The translations under genes were made by a program, and so were the position numbers. The notes under the pieces are model-generated. The model did not search any database and was not told where the DNA came from. It saw only the letters and a list, made by a program, of their open reading frames with translations. A stretch of 64,000 nt of DNA from Apodemus sylvaticus (taxonomy: Eukaryota > Chordata > Mammalia > Rodentia > Muridae). This document shows positions 1 through 64,000 of the stretch, piece after piece (the stretch's first letter is position 1; the number at the start of each line of letters is the position of its first letter). Location: the NCBI RefSeq assembly GCF_947179515.1, contig NC_067480.1:7807501-7871500 (forward strand), written 5' to 3'.

Positions 1-285
1 GTTCATTCATATTTTGTCTTTTTCTATATTTTTATATAGTCAAGATAATTATTATGAATTAAACCATATTAATATTTGAGCAAATCGAGTATTTTATCGG
101 ATAATTTACTTGCATTAAAATTTATATTCCCTCAAATGAACCTTCTGCAAAATTGATATTCTTGTATATTTTAAATAGTTTCTTCTTCTTTCTTTCCCCT
201 TCTGTTTCGTGTTAGACTTAGAGTAGCTACTGACTGTGGACAGCATCTCTCTTGAACTCGTGTTCCATTCATATTCTCACTTTAG
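1..285 (+). other. end of an upstream Ankrd12 intron
   Basis: AT-rich sequence ending in a T/C-rich tract and TTTAG acceptor before the first exon. No repeat or coding signal seen. Confidence 0.7.
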
Positions 286-53572
<53,287 letters not shown>

Positions 53573-53717
53573 CAGTACTTGGTATCATCTTAGCCAGCCA
53601 TTCTAGACATTAGACCGTGGAGTACCACCTTGTAAGGAAACCCGGGTACCACGCCTTTACAGTTGTTAGTGACGTTAACTAAAGTTGGTTAAGTAGTGAA
53701 CACTGTCATTTTATAAA

Positions 53718-53723
53718 AATAAA
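53718..53723 (+). promoter_or_regulatory. poly(A) signal AATAAA, most proximal
   Basis: Exact AATAAA 146 bases after the stop codon, with T-rich sequence downstream. Would give a very short 3'UTR if used. Confidence 0.3.
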
Positions 53724-54562
53724 GAAAAATATTTTGGATCTTTGATCCAAATACTCTAACAGAAAACTATTATTTATATTGATGAAAGGTAACTATTGCA
53801 TTAGAACAAATTGAGTAGGTCTTTAAAAAAGTTGAGAAATCTGTCAACAACACTGGAAGTTGTTAGCACTCCAAGTAACAAGACACAGATGACAAGACTC
53901 AACTCTCTGCGGGTGCATGAGGGGTGCTTGGCCCTGCCAATGCTCTGACACAGAAGAAAGCCTTGGCACAGAAGCCTTCAGTTTATCTTATCTGTAAATC
54001 AGTTGTACAGCTTTCTTTTTTGAAAGTTTTAATGTTGTCTTCCTTTTTAATAACTTATTTTATACATATTGTATATCTTGTAATTAATGGTTAGATGTAT
54101 ACAAGGAACTGACCCTCAAAATGTGTACAAAGAGATAATTGTAAAACTGTTGTTCTGTTGGACCAAAGTTGTAGTTTTTGGAATGTAATAGTAGTGTGTT
54201 CCGATAGTTAACCTTAAAGTAAGGTCTGCATGTGTTTGAGTTAGCTTGCGTCCATCCCATAACGTGAGTCAAGATGGTGGCTCAGTTTTACTGCATGCTT
54301 TCTATAATTTGACTTCCCATAAATGACACCTGAGGCAGTGTGAGGCTTCTTATGATGCCAGTGTCCTGTGAGAGCCAGCCGGGGACTCTGCTGCACACCT
54401 TACCTAGGGGTAGTCATCACACACAGAAGCTTTAGCTCTTTCTTCCTCTCACTGGAGAAAGCCTGTTTCCCCCAAACAACAACAACAAATGCCTTTGAAT
54501 GGAAATTCTGAAATTGTAAATGTCTATTTTAATACTTAACTACGAAAGGACTTGTGAATATA

Positions 54563-54570
54563 TGTAAATA
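54563..54570 (+). promoter_or_regulatory. Pumilio response element TGTAAATA in the 3'UTR
   Basis: Exact match to the TGTANATA core bound by PUM1/PUM2. It sits just before an AATAAA signal, so it is present only in transcripts that reach at least this far. Function is inferred from the motif only. Confidence 0.4.
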
Positions 54571-54575
54571 TGTTT

Positions 54576-54581
54576 AATAAA
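54576..54581 (+). promoter_or_regulatory. poly(A) signal AATAAA, middle
   Basis: Exact hexamer about 1 kb after the stop, followed by a TTTTATTGG stretch and more T-rich DNA. A second AATAAA lies at 54667-54672. Together these look like a credible middle poly(A) site. Confidence 0.5.
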
Positions 54582-54666
54582 TTTTATTGGTCATGTTAAA
54601 TCATTGTAAACTTTTTTACATTGCTTAAATCTAATCTTTTAAGCTTAATAGCCTTTGCACTTCTAA

Positions 54667-54672
54667 AATAAA
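54667..54672 (+). promoter_or_regulatory. poly(A) signal AATAAA
   Basis: Exact hexamer 91 bases beyond the previous one; could serve the same cleavage cluster. Confidence 0.4.
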
Positions 54673-55260
54673 CACGGAATGCTGCAGTCAAATGAGATGC
54701 TAGGTCATCAGAGAAGTAAAAGTCTAGGAATGTTCCAGTCCCTGAAGCAGTCATGACATTTTATTAATATATTGTCTTCTTTCCTTGCATCAAAATGCAA
54801 AATGTGTAATTTGCAAAATTTTGTAATTGAAATAAGATTTGCTATGCTTTTATAGTAAAATAATGAGCAATATACCTAGAATAATTTCTCCTATGATCTG
54901 AAGTAGATTAGATATTCAGGAAAACTTCAGGTATAAAACCTACTACTGAACTTGGGAAACATTTGGAACCAAAAATTTGGTTAGTCCAAAATCATAGGCA
55001 AATGGGATAAACATTTGTGAAATCTGCCGCAATATTGAATGGAGTTATGAGACAATACTAGATAATTCCAGTTTTGATAAGGAGTGGTAAAAAGAATATA
55101 TGAATATATCTTAAATGCTTTAAGTTCAGCTCACAAGTGGGAAATTCCAGCTACTAAAAGAAAACAGTAAGTTTTTTAGTGCAAAGGTACATATTAAGCT
55201 TAGGGATTTTTGAGTTTTTACATCAGTTTATATTTGTATTCTTACTGTACTGGCATGCGC

Positions 55261-55266
55261 AATAAA
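55261..55266 (+). promoter_or_regulatory. poly(A) signal AATAAA
   Basis: Exact hexamer within the long 3'UTR, with GTGTGAAACACACGTG downstream. Possible alternative site. Confidence 0.35.
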
Positions 55267-55823
55267 GCCGCAGTGTGAAACACACGTGCGGGGTCTGACA
55301 AAGGTCGGTGTCGTTCCCTGAGAAAGCTAGGAGAAAGATTTTGGCCTTTCATTGAGTAAATGGGGCCAGAAAGGCAGGGTAGACTTTGAAGCACTGGTTT
55401 TTTTTTTTGAAGTTATGTTTGTTAAGGCTGGGAACATTAGAAGCTAATTTATAAAAGCAATACTTTTTAATACAAAACCAACTTAATGCAAAGTTTGTTT
55501 ATACTTTCGCCTAGAAAGAAAATTTGATGAGCTCGTGTGGCAGATTACAAAAATTAAAAAAGATTAAATGTTGAAGCGAGCAAGAGAAAAGGGAATCTGT
55601 AGAGCATTTCCCTGATGCTCCCACCAGGGAGCCGGCAGGGAAGTAGTGCTGACTGAACAGAACAAGCCCTGGGAAAAGAGACATCCGCCACACGAGAGCA
55701 GGGATCCCAGGTGCCGCCCTCAGCCCAGCTTTCCAGTCCTACCACAGTGCTCGCCCTCTGCCACCGCGGCTCAGCCAGCCGGAGCCTCTGCCTGGATTCT
55801 GTACTACGCATTTCCTCTGCACG

Positions 55824-55847
55824 CCGTCCGTCCGTCCGTCCGTCCGT
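55824..55847 (+). repeat. (CCGT)6 microsatellite inside the 3'UTR
   Basis: Six perfect CCGT units, each with a CpG, in otherwise AT-rich DNA. Likely length-polymorphic. Confidence 0.9.
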
Positions 55848-56153
55848 CGGGATAGCTGTCACTGCACTTCATAGTGGATGTGTGAGTTACACACAGTTAA
55901 GGACTCTTGGTGTTAGAGACTTTGTGAAGGTCTGAAATAGTGGAGGCGAAAACTCGGAATGGAGTATTTACCTAAAAGGTTTGGATTCTCAAAGGAAAGT
56001 GAGGATGTTTAACTTAATCAGTGATTCTTTTTAAACTGTCCCAACATCATGAACAGGATATTAGAGTGTTCCTAAGGATTTGTATTTCTTTAAGTCTTGT
56101 TCTAAATCATATCTGTTTAATAAATGACTAGTTAATATTTGTGCATGTTATTT

Positions 56154-56159
56154 AATAAA
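56154..56159 (+). promoter_or_regulatory. poly(A) signal AATAAA, most distal
   Basis: Exact hexamer, with another at 56119-56124, followed by a GT-rich and T-rich element about 30-50 bases on. SINEs resume beyond 56.5 kb, which supports this as the end of the long transcript. Confidence 0.55.
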
Positions 56160-56593
56160 GAGTTATATTTTTATAGAAAACGTAAGAGTGAACTGTGTGC
56201 TCAGTGTTTTTTACTTAATGTTCTTCTCCTGTGTAATTAAGTGAAGCACCTATGTTTACTGGGCCTCCAGCAAGACTGCAGAAATACTCACTTTGTGAAA
56301 CCAGTCCCATCCAGATACTCCAAGTCGAGAGGTCTCACAGATGAACTGTAAGCAGGAGGCATGCTGCACCCTTTCCAAAGCCCCCTGAACCTTATGTGAG
56401 TGGCACTTGAAATTCTAGTGATCCAAGAAAGTGAGTTCAGGGTAAGATAAAAGATAATTTCCTTTTCTTTTCAGAAAGTGAGCTCTGTCTTTGATTCTAC
56501 CTCTACTGCTCTCGCATATAAACTCCCAAAATTCTCAGAAAGGCTGTTGACTAGTTAAGGAAACATTTCACCATTAAAATTTTTTTTTCACAA

Positions 56594-56702
56594 GGCAGGT
56601 GTTTCATGCCTGTAATCCCAGCATTTGAGAAACTGAGGCAGGAGGATTGCCATGAGTTCAATGCCAGATTGTACCCTGTCTCAAAACAACAACAATATCA
56701 GT
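56594..56702 (+). mobile_element. old B1/PB1 SINE
   Basis: GTTTCATGCCTGTAATCCCA, GCCATGAGTTCAATGCCAGA and CCCTGTCTCAAAAC. Confidence 0.65.
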
Positions 56703-56772
56703 AAATTTTTAAACAGTTAAGGCAAGAAGTAAAAAAGTAATAATCTTTGAAGATATGTGTAATGTTTAATTT

Positions 56773-56936
56773 TTTTGTTTTGTTTTGTTTTGTATTTGAA
56801 ACAGGGTCTCACTAGGTAGACTTAACTGGCCTGATACTTAGTATGTAGACCAAACTAACCTCAAACTCAGAAATCCACCTCCTTCTGCCTCCCAAGTCCC
56901 AGGATTTAAGGTGTGCACCATCACACCCAGCTAAAA
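56773..56936 (-). mobile_element. B1 SINE, antisense
   Basis: (TTTTG)n tail, GAAACAGGGTCTCACTAGGT to GTGTGCACCATCACACCCAG. Confidence 0.8.
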
Positions 56937-58328
56937 TTTTCTCTAATTAACTTATTGGTGGCTTCTTGGAAGTCTTCTCTGTGCTTAAGGAGGGAGTTTA
57001 AGACCCCATAGAAACAGTCACCAGAATTTGTCCAGTCATGAAAAGTAAGGTTCATAAAAGAAACTGGACCAATAAAGTGAACAGTTCCACCCACTCGAAC
57101 TGCTCTAACTCTTAGGAAATTAAAAGTATTATTGCAAAAGCAGTAAGGAGGACAGCTGAAGACTGCCAGGTTCCCCGTGAGTACACGTGTGCACCCGCGA
57201 CAGAGACAGTGATACTGCTCTTGATCATGAGACGTACTTCTGTCAAAGGAAAGAATGTGACAGGATTTTTGCCTACAAAAATTATTTGCTCACATGGGGA
57301 ATCAGTGTTACTACATGCAATCATGTTACTAAGAAATGGCAAGCACACTTGTTTTTCAAAATTCATTTTTAAAAAGTGGTTACTATAACCAAATCTTCAA
57401 CTAGCATAGAAAAGCCTTTATGTAGCTAATTACCCCCTCACATCTTTGAATAACGTTGCATACGTAGGATAGACTCACGGGTGAAAAAGCACTTATAATC
57501 CCACATTCCACTTTACATCTGTCAGTACTTTTTTTAAAATGGTTATGATTTAGATCTAATTTTTTAAACAATGCAGACCTAAGTAAGCAGTTTGATAACT
57601 CCTTGTTACAAGTACCCAAATCAATACAAAAAGTTTTTATCACCCCCAGAAAGTCCCTCACGCCTCAGTCCATACTGTCTCCCTGTCAGAGGCAGCCAGT
57701 GAGCGTCTCGCCTTCCCCACCGTGTGTTAGCTCTACCTGGCCTCAGAGGTCATGAAAATGAACTCATGTAGCATACCCTTGTGTCTACCTTCCTCCCTAA
57801 GCAGGTTTTGGAATTGATATGTGTTTCGTATATCAATAACAAGTAGTGATTTTTAATAAGTAGTATACTGTACAAATGTGTTCTCTTGTTCTTAGTATTT
57901 GGATTGTTTACAGCTTGGGGTATTGTGAATAAACCTATGGACATGGAAACTTTAATGGAATCTGCTTTTCTTTTTTATTTCTCTTAGGTATTTACTGTCA
58001 CATAGAATCATATCACCACTTAGGTTAGTGTTTATCTTTACTGCAAAGCGAGAGTTCTCCAAAGTGAATGCACCATTTATGCCACTAACACCATGTATGA
58101 AAGATAGGTTGCTCTGAAGTCTCCCTAGCATCTGGTATCTTGGGGTCTGGCGCCCTAGATGCCCTGAGTTTACTTCCAGCACTGGAGGGTTGGGGGTTGG
58201 GACTAATAACATTGTCAGTCAGTCACTAGCCAATCTGCTGATAACACCTTGTGGCTAATTTGTATTCCTCCAGTGATTCATGAGGTTGAGCTTATTGAAA
58301 CTGTTTGTACATGTCATTTCGTCATTGT

Positions 58329-58482
58329 GGGTTTTGTTTGTATTGAAACGGGGTTTCTTTATACAGCCCTAACTGTTCCAGAACTCACTCCATAGATCAG
58401 GCTGGCCTTAAACTCAGAGAGATCTGCCCACCTCTGCCTCCCAAGTGCTGGGATTAAAGGCACGGGCCACCATACCTGACTT
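58329..58482 (-). mobile_element. B1 SINE, antisense
   Basis: ATTGAAACGGGGTTTCTTTA to CACGGGCCACCATACCTGAC. Confidence 0.85.
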
Positions 58483-58969
58483 TATTTTATTTTCCTCATT
58501 TCTTGGAGCTGCCTTGCCGTGTCGGTGGTTTTCCCAGTGCCTATGGGTCCTTTGTCAGCTCTGGATGGCTCTGTTCTCATCCGGCACACAATTGCCACCC
58601 CCATCTTCCCAGTGATGGGTGTCCTTATCCTCTTCCTCCATATCAGCGCTTTCTTTCTGTAGCCCTGCTGTCTGTTACAGCCAAGCTTTATGCCCACACA
58701 CGTACATGACTCCTGGCACAGGACCGAGCCGGTCACTCGATCGGAAGGTGTGTTCATCAGCGAGGACAGCGGAAGCCATGCCATAAACCAAAAGCTGGTG
58801 GTCGTGTCTGTGTTTCAGACCCAGAGGACAGTTTCCCTAGGTTGGTGACAGTCACTTTATGGTCATTTGAAGTTTGAAGAATACCAGTTCAGTAGAATAG
58901 ATAGCCGTCCACATGTTGACACATTTTACTGTGTAACATCAACAAGTTCATGATGCCAGCAACATGCCT

Positions 58970-59120
58970 TTGCAGATGAAGGTGCTGCTACTAAGCCTAG
59001 TGACCTGAGTCCGATCCCTGGAATTCACGTGGTGGAAATCCAGAACAGACACTCCCCCATACACGTACCCGTTATTTTATGGCTTCCACGTGTGTGCCAT
59101 AGCAGTCTCATGCCTGCATA
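58970..59120 (+). mobile_element. tRNA-derived SINE (B3/RSINE-like)
   Basis: GCTACTAAGCCTAGTGACCT, GAGTCCGATCCCTGGAATTC; same type as 7646-7830. Confidence 0.5.
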
Positions 59121-59274
59121 TAAATCCACGAATGTTTATTAGGTATTCTTGGGGAAACGACAGTGTTGGCAGACAGGAGGGCACTCGGGTTTGGACTAGT
59201 GGTTAAAATTCAAGGATGGCAGTAGGTGAAGGAGCTTGGTGCCTAGCCTGAGGGCCAGAGCGTGATTCTAGGAA

Positions 59275-59303
59275 AACACACACACACACACACACACACG
59301 CGT
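59275..59303 (+). repeat. (CA)n microsatellite
   Basis: About 12 CA units ending in CGCGTGTG. Confidence 0.9.
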
Positions 59304-61169
59304 GTGCGGCGGATCACGCCATCTCTGGAAGAGCAGTTGTTAACATCTGAGCCATCCAACCCCTGATACCAGCTTTTTGTTTTAAACAGAGCTTGGCAGA
59401 GGAAATCTGAAGGACACAGATGGGTGCATCTGCCTCAGCCCTGGACCTGAACAGTTTAAACCCTGCCTTTCCTGGCAGACTGTCTCAGCCCCCAGCTGGA
59501 GGCTCTGACCAGTCCACATTTTGAGATTTGGTGGCCTAGAGTTGGCACTTCTGAAAAATAATAGCTCAAAATGGATTGCAAGCTTCCCCAAGAGTTGCTG
59601 TGTAAATATGTGACAAGAGAAAGAAGTTACTCTTGTGTTGGCTGGTGATGGGTTTGGGAAAAATTAACCATAATTAATCAGAATTAACAAACACACCACA
59701 CACACAAACCATGGCCTCAAGAGGCTGGAAGCTTACAATGCTGATACTGTAAACAGTGGGCATTCTTTTTTAAAGTACTCAGCAGACAGTTCTGATGATT
59801 ACAAAACTTCCTACAGGAAGCTTAAACCCACCCCAGGGATACCATTGCCCCTGGAGTGATAATTTCGAAACCCACTGCTGTCCCATTAACTACATTCTGA
59901 CCGCCATTTCTCCTGCCTGGGCTGGATGGTGAGAACTCTCACAGGCCCCTTACCGCACTTCATGCTTCTGAGATCCTCAGGACAGTTACCGAGCAGACAG
60001 GGCAAGAGCAGATCCCAGTGGGTCCTCGTGGATTCCTCACGCACTCGAAAGGTCTCCAGCCAGCCACCCTTTCAGACCACTGCGGAACCCACACAGCTCC
60101 GTCCCCAGGGCTCAGTGCTTGGGGCCACCAGAGAGTGGCCAGCAGGCTGCATTTGGGAAGGGTGTGGACCGACCTCTGATGTCTGAGAGAGACTACTCTA
60201 GATAGAGGCTGAGTTAGTCAGACTATCTGAAGACAGCTGGTATTGATAGATCACCTTTCACAGCAGACTCTTCAGGAGAACTGTTGTTAGCCCAGCCTCA
60301 GAGCTGGGAAGCAGCAGAGGCAGCCTGGCTGGACAGTGCAGCAATAGCCCAGAGCCAGCATGCCCTCTGTGCAGTCTGCAGAGTCTGAGGGAAAGGCTCT
60401 TCAGGTGAGGCTTCCCACGCTGCTGTGGCATCAAATGACTACCTCTCAAATAACAGACTGCCACTTAGCAACTTCACAGACCATTTGGCACAATGTGACT
60501 GTGCCTCAGAGATCATGAGTTCCAAATAAAGGCATCCGCTTCAGCTTGCAGACCCCTGGGGAACTCCATTTGCAAGGACCTGGTACTAAGGATCTGTGTT
60601 ACAGGACTGAAGCCACCTTGCCCGGACGTGCTGTTTGTCAGCCTGTGGTTACTCTGAACTTGTAAAGGTCACCCTCATCTGTGCTGTGTTGGGCCACTAA
60701 TAATACCCAGATCTTTCTCATGCATTGAATCTGATTTCTGCCTTTGATAACTGGGGTAAAATCTGGATTCAGATTTTAGAGACTTTTGTGGTTAAGTCAG
60801 GCACCTCCAAACATCCAGTAATCTCACAGGAATCTAATGGTGGCTGAAGACAGCAAGGAGAAGGGAAGGCTAGGGACAGGAAGACAGACATGGATAGGAG
60901 TAGGGATATATACAGGATAGAGGGGGCTGGGGAAGACCTGATAAAACAAGTTCTGACAAAAATTTAAGTAGGTTGCATTTCCATAGGGAGACCCTGTCTC
61001 AGAAGAAATAATTAGCTGTACCATATTGAAATAGAGTAAGACAGAAAAGACCACTTCCTGGACTGACTTAAAGCACTGCTTGTACGACTCACTGCCAAGC
61101 ATGACAGCATTTGCTACCTGGAACAGACTAACCTGAAAAAATAACTGAACCTAACCACAAACACTTAAT

Positions 61170-61832
61170 ACCTGTCAGCTGTGACTCACACTCTACACCT
61201 GTCAGCTATGACTCAACTTACACCTGTCATCTATGACTCACACTTTATATCTGTCAGCTATGACTCAACTTACACCTGTCAGCTGTGACTCACACTTACA
61301 CCAGACAGTTATGACTCACACACCTGTCAGTTATGACTCACACACCTGTCAGTTATGATTCACACACCTGTCAGTTATGACTCACACACCTGTCATCTAG
61401 GACTCACACTTACACCAGACAGTTATGACTCAAACTTACACCAGTCAGTTATGACTCACACACCTGTCAGCTATGACTCAACTTACACTAGTCAGCTATG
61501 ACTCACACTTTACACCTGTCAGCTATGACTCACACTTTACACCTGTCAGCTATGACTCACACTTTATATCTGTCAGCTATGACTCACACTTTATACCTGT
61601 CAGCTATGACTCAACTTACACCTGTCATCTATGACTCACACTTACACCAGACAGTTATGACTCAAACTTACACCAGTCAGTTATGACTCACACACCTGTC
61701 AGCAGTGACTCACACACCTGTCAGCTGTGACTCACACCTGTCAGCTGTGACTCACACTTACACCTGTCAGCTGTGACTCACACTTACATCTGTCAGCTAT
61801 GACTCACACTTAGACCTGTCAACTATGACTCA
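61170..61832 (+). repeat. minisatellite of AP-1-core units (25 exact TGACTCA)
   Basis: About 27 tandem units of 18-28 bp built from CTGTCAGCTATGACTCACAC plus a variable TTACAC-type spacer. I count 25 exact TGACTCA plus one TGATTCA and one GGACTCA. Regular 27-bp units lie at about 61495-61600. TGACTCA is the classical AP-1 (Fos/Jun) site; use here is inference only. Confidence 0.95.
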
Positions 61833-62321
61833 TAGCTTTAAAAGCAAAAGGCTGGCTTCCCTATACACGTTTATAAACTCTTAGCCAGCTTGGCCACTCT
61901 GCCCTGTGGCTTTAGACTCTAAACCAGGGTTGCAAACTGAACTGATGAAACCTTTTCGAGAACTGTCTTGGCTTCAGGCCACCAGTGACATCTGTAACCC
62001 ACTCTTGGGGTCAGAGTGCTTATTCTAGAGAGATCTCCTGCAACAGAAAAAAGCAAGCATCAACAAAATTTCTAAATTATAAAAGCTTGAAATCTTTCAG
62101 GATATAATCTTTACATAGTGAAATTACATTTAAAAACAAGTAAAAAAAATACAAGAAAAGTTGTAACTGTTTAAGAACTAAAGAATATATTTTAAAATAG
62201 TTGTGATTAATAGCAAAACCCAAAGATGAGTCTTTGAAACAATTAATTTATAAACCCCACTAAGAAAAACTATGGGGGAAGAGACAGATTTCAATATTAA
62301 AAGTGTAAAATTTCTGCAGAT

Positions 62322-62462
62322 TTTTGCTGGGTTGATTGGTTGGTTTTCAGGCATGGTTTCTATGTAGCCCTGGTTGTCCTGGACAGACCGGCCTGGCCTA
62401 GAACTCAGAACTCCTCCTGCCTCTGTGTTAGGATGAAGACATGCACCACCATGCCTGGCAAA
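62322..62462 (-). mobile_element. B1 SINE, antisense, diverged
   Basis: CAGGCATGGTTTCTATGTAG to CATGCACCACCATGCCTGGC. Confidence 0.75.
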
Positions 62463-62464
62463 TA

Positions 62465-62640
62465 TTTTGAGTGTGGTTATTCTGTCTTCATGGACATCTG
62501 TGCATCCACCTATGTCCCTGGTGGCCAGAGGCCAAAAAAGGGCTTCAGATCCCTTGGGACTGGAGTTACACACAATGGTGAGCTGCAACGAGCCCTTAGA
62601 GAGTCGCCGAGAGCTGTTAACTGTGGAGCCATGTCTGGAG
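62465..62640 (-). mobile_element. B3-like SINE, antisense
   Basis: GGGACTGGAGTTACACACAA, GAGCTGTTAACTGTGGAGCC. Confidence 0.6.
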
Positions 62641-62642
62641 AA

Positions 62643-62813
62643 AACTTTTGTTTTGTTTTATGTTCATTGATGTTTCGCCTGCATATGTATGTGCGAGTGT
62701 GTTGGGTCCACTAGAACTGGACTTACAGATGGTTGTGAGTTGCCACATGGTTACCAGAAATTACACAGATAAGTCAGTGTTCTTATCTGCTGAGCCATCT
62801 CTCCAGCTCCCAG
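62643..62813 (-). mobile_element. B2/B3 SINE, antisense
   Basis: GGACTTACAGATGGTTGTGA, CTGCTGAGCCATCTCTCCAG. Confidence 0.8.
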
Positions 62814-62819
62814 AAGATA

Positions 62820-63640
62820 TTACAAATTTACTTTTTTTCTTTCCTCTTCTCTTTTTAGAGTTTCATTTGTGAGTGTCCAATTTCTGTCAGTCTCACCCTC
62901 CCTCGAATCCCTTCCTTAGCCGGCACTCTTACATCATTAGCATACATTAATTAAACACAATGGATTTCACTTGGACATTTTCATAGTCATCTATAACATA
63001 GTTCAGCCATTCGCACACACCCTCTTACCCTCTCCTGTCCCCACCCCAAGCTCGTTGTCCCTTAATTTCCTATCTAACCTCCCCTTCTTCTTTCGTGGCT
63101 GTGTGTGTCCCAGTGAGTGTCATTAGGACTGTTTACAAAAGTCTGGGAATCTAACCAGTGGCTACACAATTGAAGAACATCTTCCACTCTGACCGTCTGT
63201 TGGCTAAGTAAATCCTCAGGGAAGTCTGGGACATCATGGGCCCCTCCCTTTTCAACAACAGACTTGTTGACAGACCCGGTCTTGTGAAGATCCTGTGTGA
63301 GAAGTCACAGCTGCCTGAAGCCCAACTCTACAGCCACCGTGACCTGTTCAGAAGTCGGTGTGGTGGCTCCCTCCTCCCACTCCTCCTGTTCAGAAGTCAG
63401 TGTGGTGGCTCCCCTCCTCCCACTCCTCCTGTTCAGAAGTCGGTGTGGTGGCTCCCCTCCTCCCACTCCTCCTCTGCTTCCTCAGTTCTCCAACTGCTTC
63501 TCCCGCAGTGTAACCTCAGCCTCACAAGTGGGGCAGGGGTGTTTATAGATGTCTCGTTTATGGCTTCATATTCAACGGTCATCTATTCTTCCCATTTTAA
63601 CCAGTTACAAAAACCTCTGAAGGTACCACTTGACCTCTGC
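62820..63640 (-). mobile_element. probable old L1 3' end, antisense
   Basis: Blocks ACATTAATTAAACACAATGG, GATTTCACTTGGACATTTTC, TACCCTCTCCTGTCCCC, CCAGTGGCTACACAATTGAA and GACTTGTTGACAGACCCGGT look like an old rodent L1 (Lx-type) 3'UTR. Recognition from memory; boundaries are rough. Confidence 0.4.
63343..63470 (+). repeat. 43-bp tandem triplication
   Basis: Units start CCTGTTCAGAAGTC at 63343, 63385 and 63428 (42, 43, 43 bp) and end in a pyrimidine run TCCTCCCACTCCT. One base deletion and one A/G change separate them, so it is a recent local expansion. Confidence 0.95.
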
Positions 63641-64000
63641 AAAAAGGAAGCTTCTCTGACCAAAGCTAATAGCTACCCTATTCTACAGACATAAGTGTGG
63701 TTTTTTAGAAGACAGAGTTCCGGGTACGCCGTGTCTTTTTATCAACCGCAGTAACTTCTCCACTAGCACCTCTGACTCCCTCAGCAGGTGACTGCTGGGT
63801 GGGTTTACAGGATCAGGGGTGAATCCCTCCTGTGGAGCAGTCTTCAGATCCACTCAGAAAGCCTTTAGCCACCCTCTAGCACATTGCTGATGCGTAAGAG
63901 TTTGCTCATAATTACCTGGCCGGAGGGTCTGCAGCCGCGTCACACTGTGGTAATGATTCTCAGGCAGCCTGCAGTGCACTTTCTGTGCTGTGAGTCTCAG

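Larger units (their letters stand above)
53573..56180 (+). other. Ankrd12: Ankrd12 3'UTR (to the most distal likely cleavage site)
   Basis: About 2.6 kb of AT-rich sequence after the stop, almost free of SINEs and LINEs although both sides are full of them. That fits mature mRNA. Candidate poly(A) signals are at 53718, 54576, 54667, 55261, 56119 and 56154. The last is followed by a GT/T-rich stretch (about 56188-56212), the usual downstream element. The 3' end is inferred; shorter isoforms ending near 54.6 kb are equally plausible. Confidence 0.65.
56181..64000. other. intergenic region downstream of Ankrd12
   Basis: No convincing gene on either strand. In human the next gene downstream is TWSG1, but none of its exons is recognised here. 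SINEs are sparser than in the introns. Stretches 56950-58320, 58485-58960, 59380-61165 and 61835-62320 hold nothing I can name. Confidence 0.6.

Noticed and set aside
55554..55862. 102-codon minus-strand frame in the 3'UTR
   Set aside because: Spans the (CCGT)n run and has no recognisable domain; fits chance in a GC-richer patch.
58482..58784. 100-codon minus-strand frame with GPIGTGKTTDTARQ, reminiscent of a P-loop
   Set aside because: The context does not match a nucleotide-binding family, the frame starts in a B1 flank, and nothing else supports a gene.
61498..61686. Repetitive small protein MTHTLHLSA...
   Set aside because: It is the in-frame reading of 27-bp minisatellite units; no start context or conservation.
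63236..63694. 152-codon frame
   Set aside because: It runs through an old L1-like 3' end and the 43-bp triplication; composition follows the repeat.
56181..64000. Exons of the expected next gene, Twsg1
   Set aside because: No open segment resembles its cysteine-rich product; the gene probably begins beyond the window.

Overview
This is vertebrate nuclear DNA, almost certainly from a murine rodent. It is crowded with rodent-specific SINEs (B1, B2, B3, B4/ID types), and it carries a full-length L1 whose 5' end is built of tandem ~196-bp promoter monomers, a hallmark of mouse-type L1. I cannot separate Mus from close relatives by eye. There are no bacterial, phage or CRISPR features, and I found no new multi-gene system.

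The one real protein-coding gene is the 3' part of Ankrd12 (ankyrin repeat domain 12, ANCO-2), on the + strand. Seven coding exons can be placed to the base with GT-AG borders: 286-428, 3380-3527, 39371-44037, 46786-46884, 47935-48078, 51699-51794 and 53387-53572 (stop TAG 53570-53572). They join in one frame into 1,826 residues: ankyrin repeats first, then a 4.67-kb exon coding a Lys/Glu/Ser-rich nuclear region, then a compact C-terminal domain on four small exons. The promoter, the 5' exons and about the first 200 residues lie upstream of the window. A mostly repeat-free 3'UTR of about 2.6 kb follows, with several AATAAA signals, the most distal at 56154-56159.

The 35.8-kb intron between the last ankyrin exon and the giant exon holds most of the mobile DNA. 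It contains a full-length but dead antisense L1 (about 22475-28595), an older antisense L1 fragment with a younger L1 tail and a B1 nested inside it (about 34745-36713), an antisense Rpl36a-like processed pseudogene (about 37087-37549), an 11-copy 41-bp minisatellite (13731-14181), and many SINEs. Several insertions still have readable target-site duplications. From 56.2 kb to the end the DNA looks intergenic. It contains scattered SINEs, an old L1-like 3' fragment with a 43-bp triplication, and a minisatellite at 61170-61832 in which 25 units carry the exact AP-1 core TGACTCA.

The observations most worth a second look are the AP-1-motif array, the 41-bp minisatellite with a dimeric pattern, a possible cryptic exon with a stop at 16461-16540, a 19-bp templated duplication between two SINEs, the loss of the L1 reverse-transcriptase aspartates, and an unidentified coding-like stretch at about 36714-37086.
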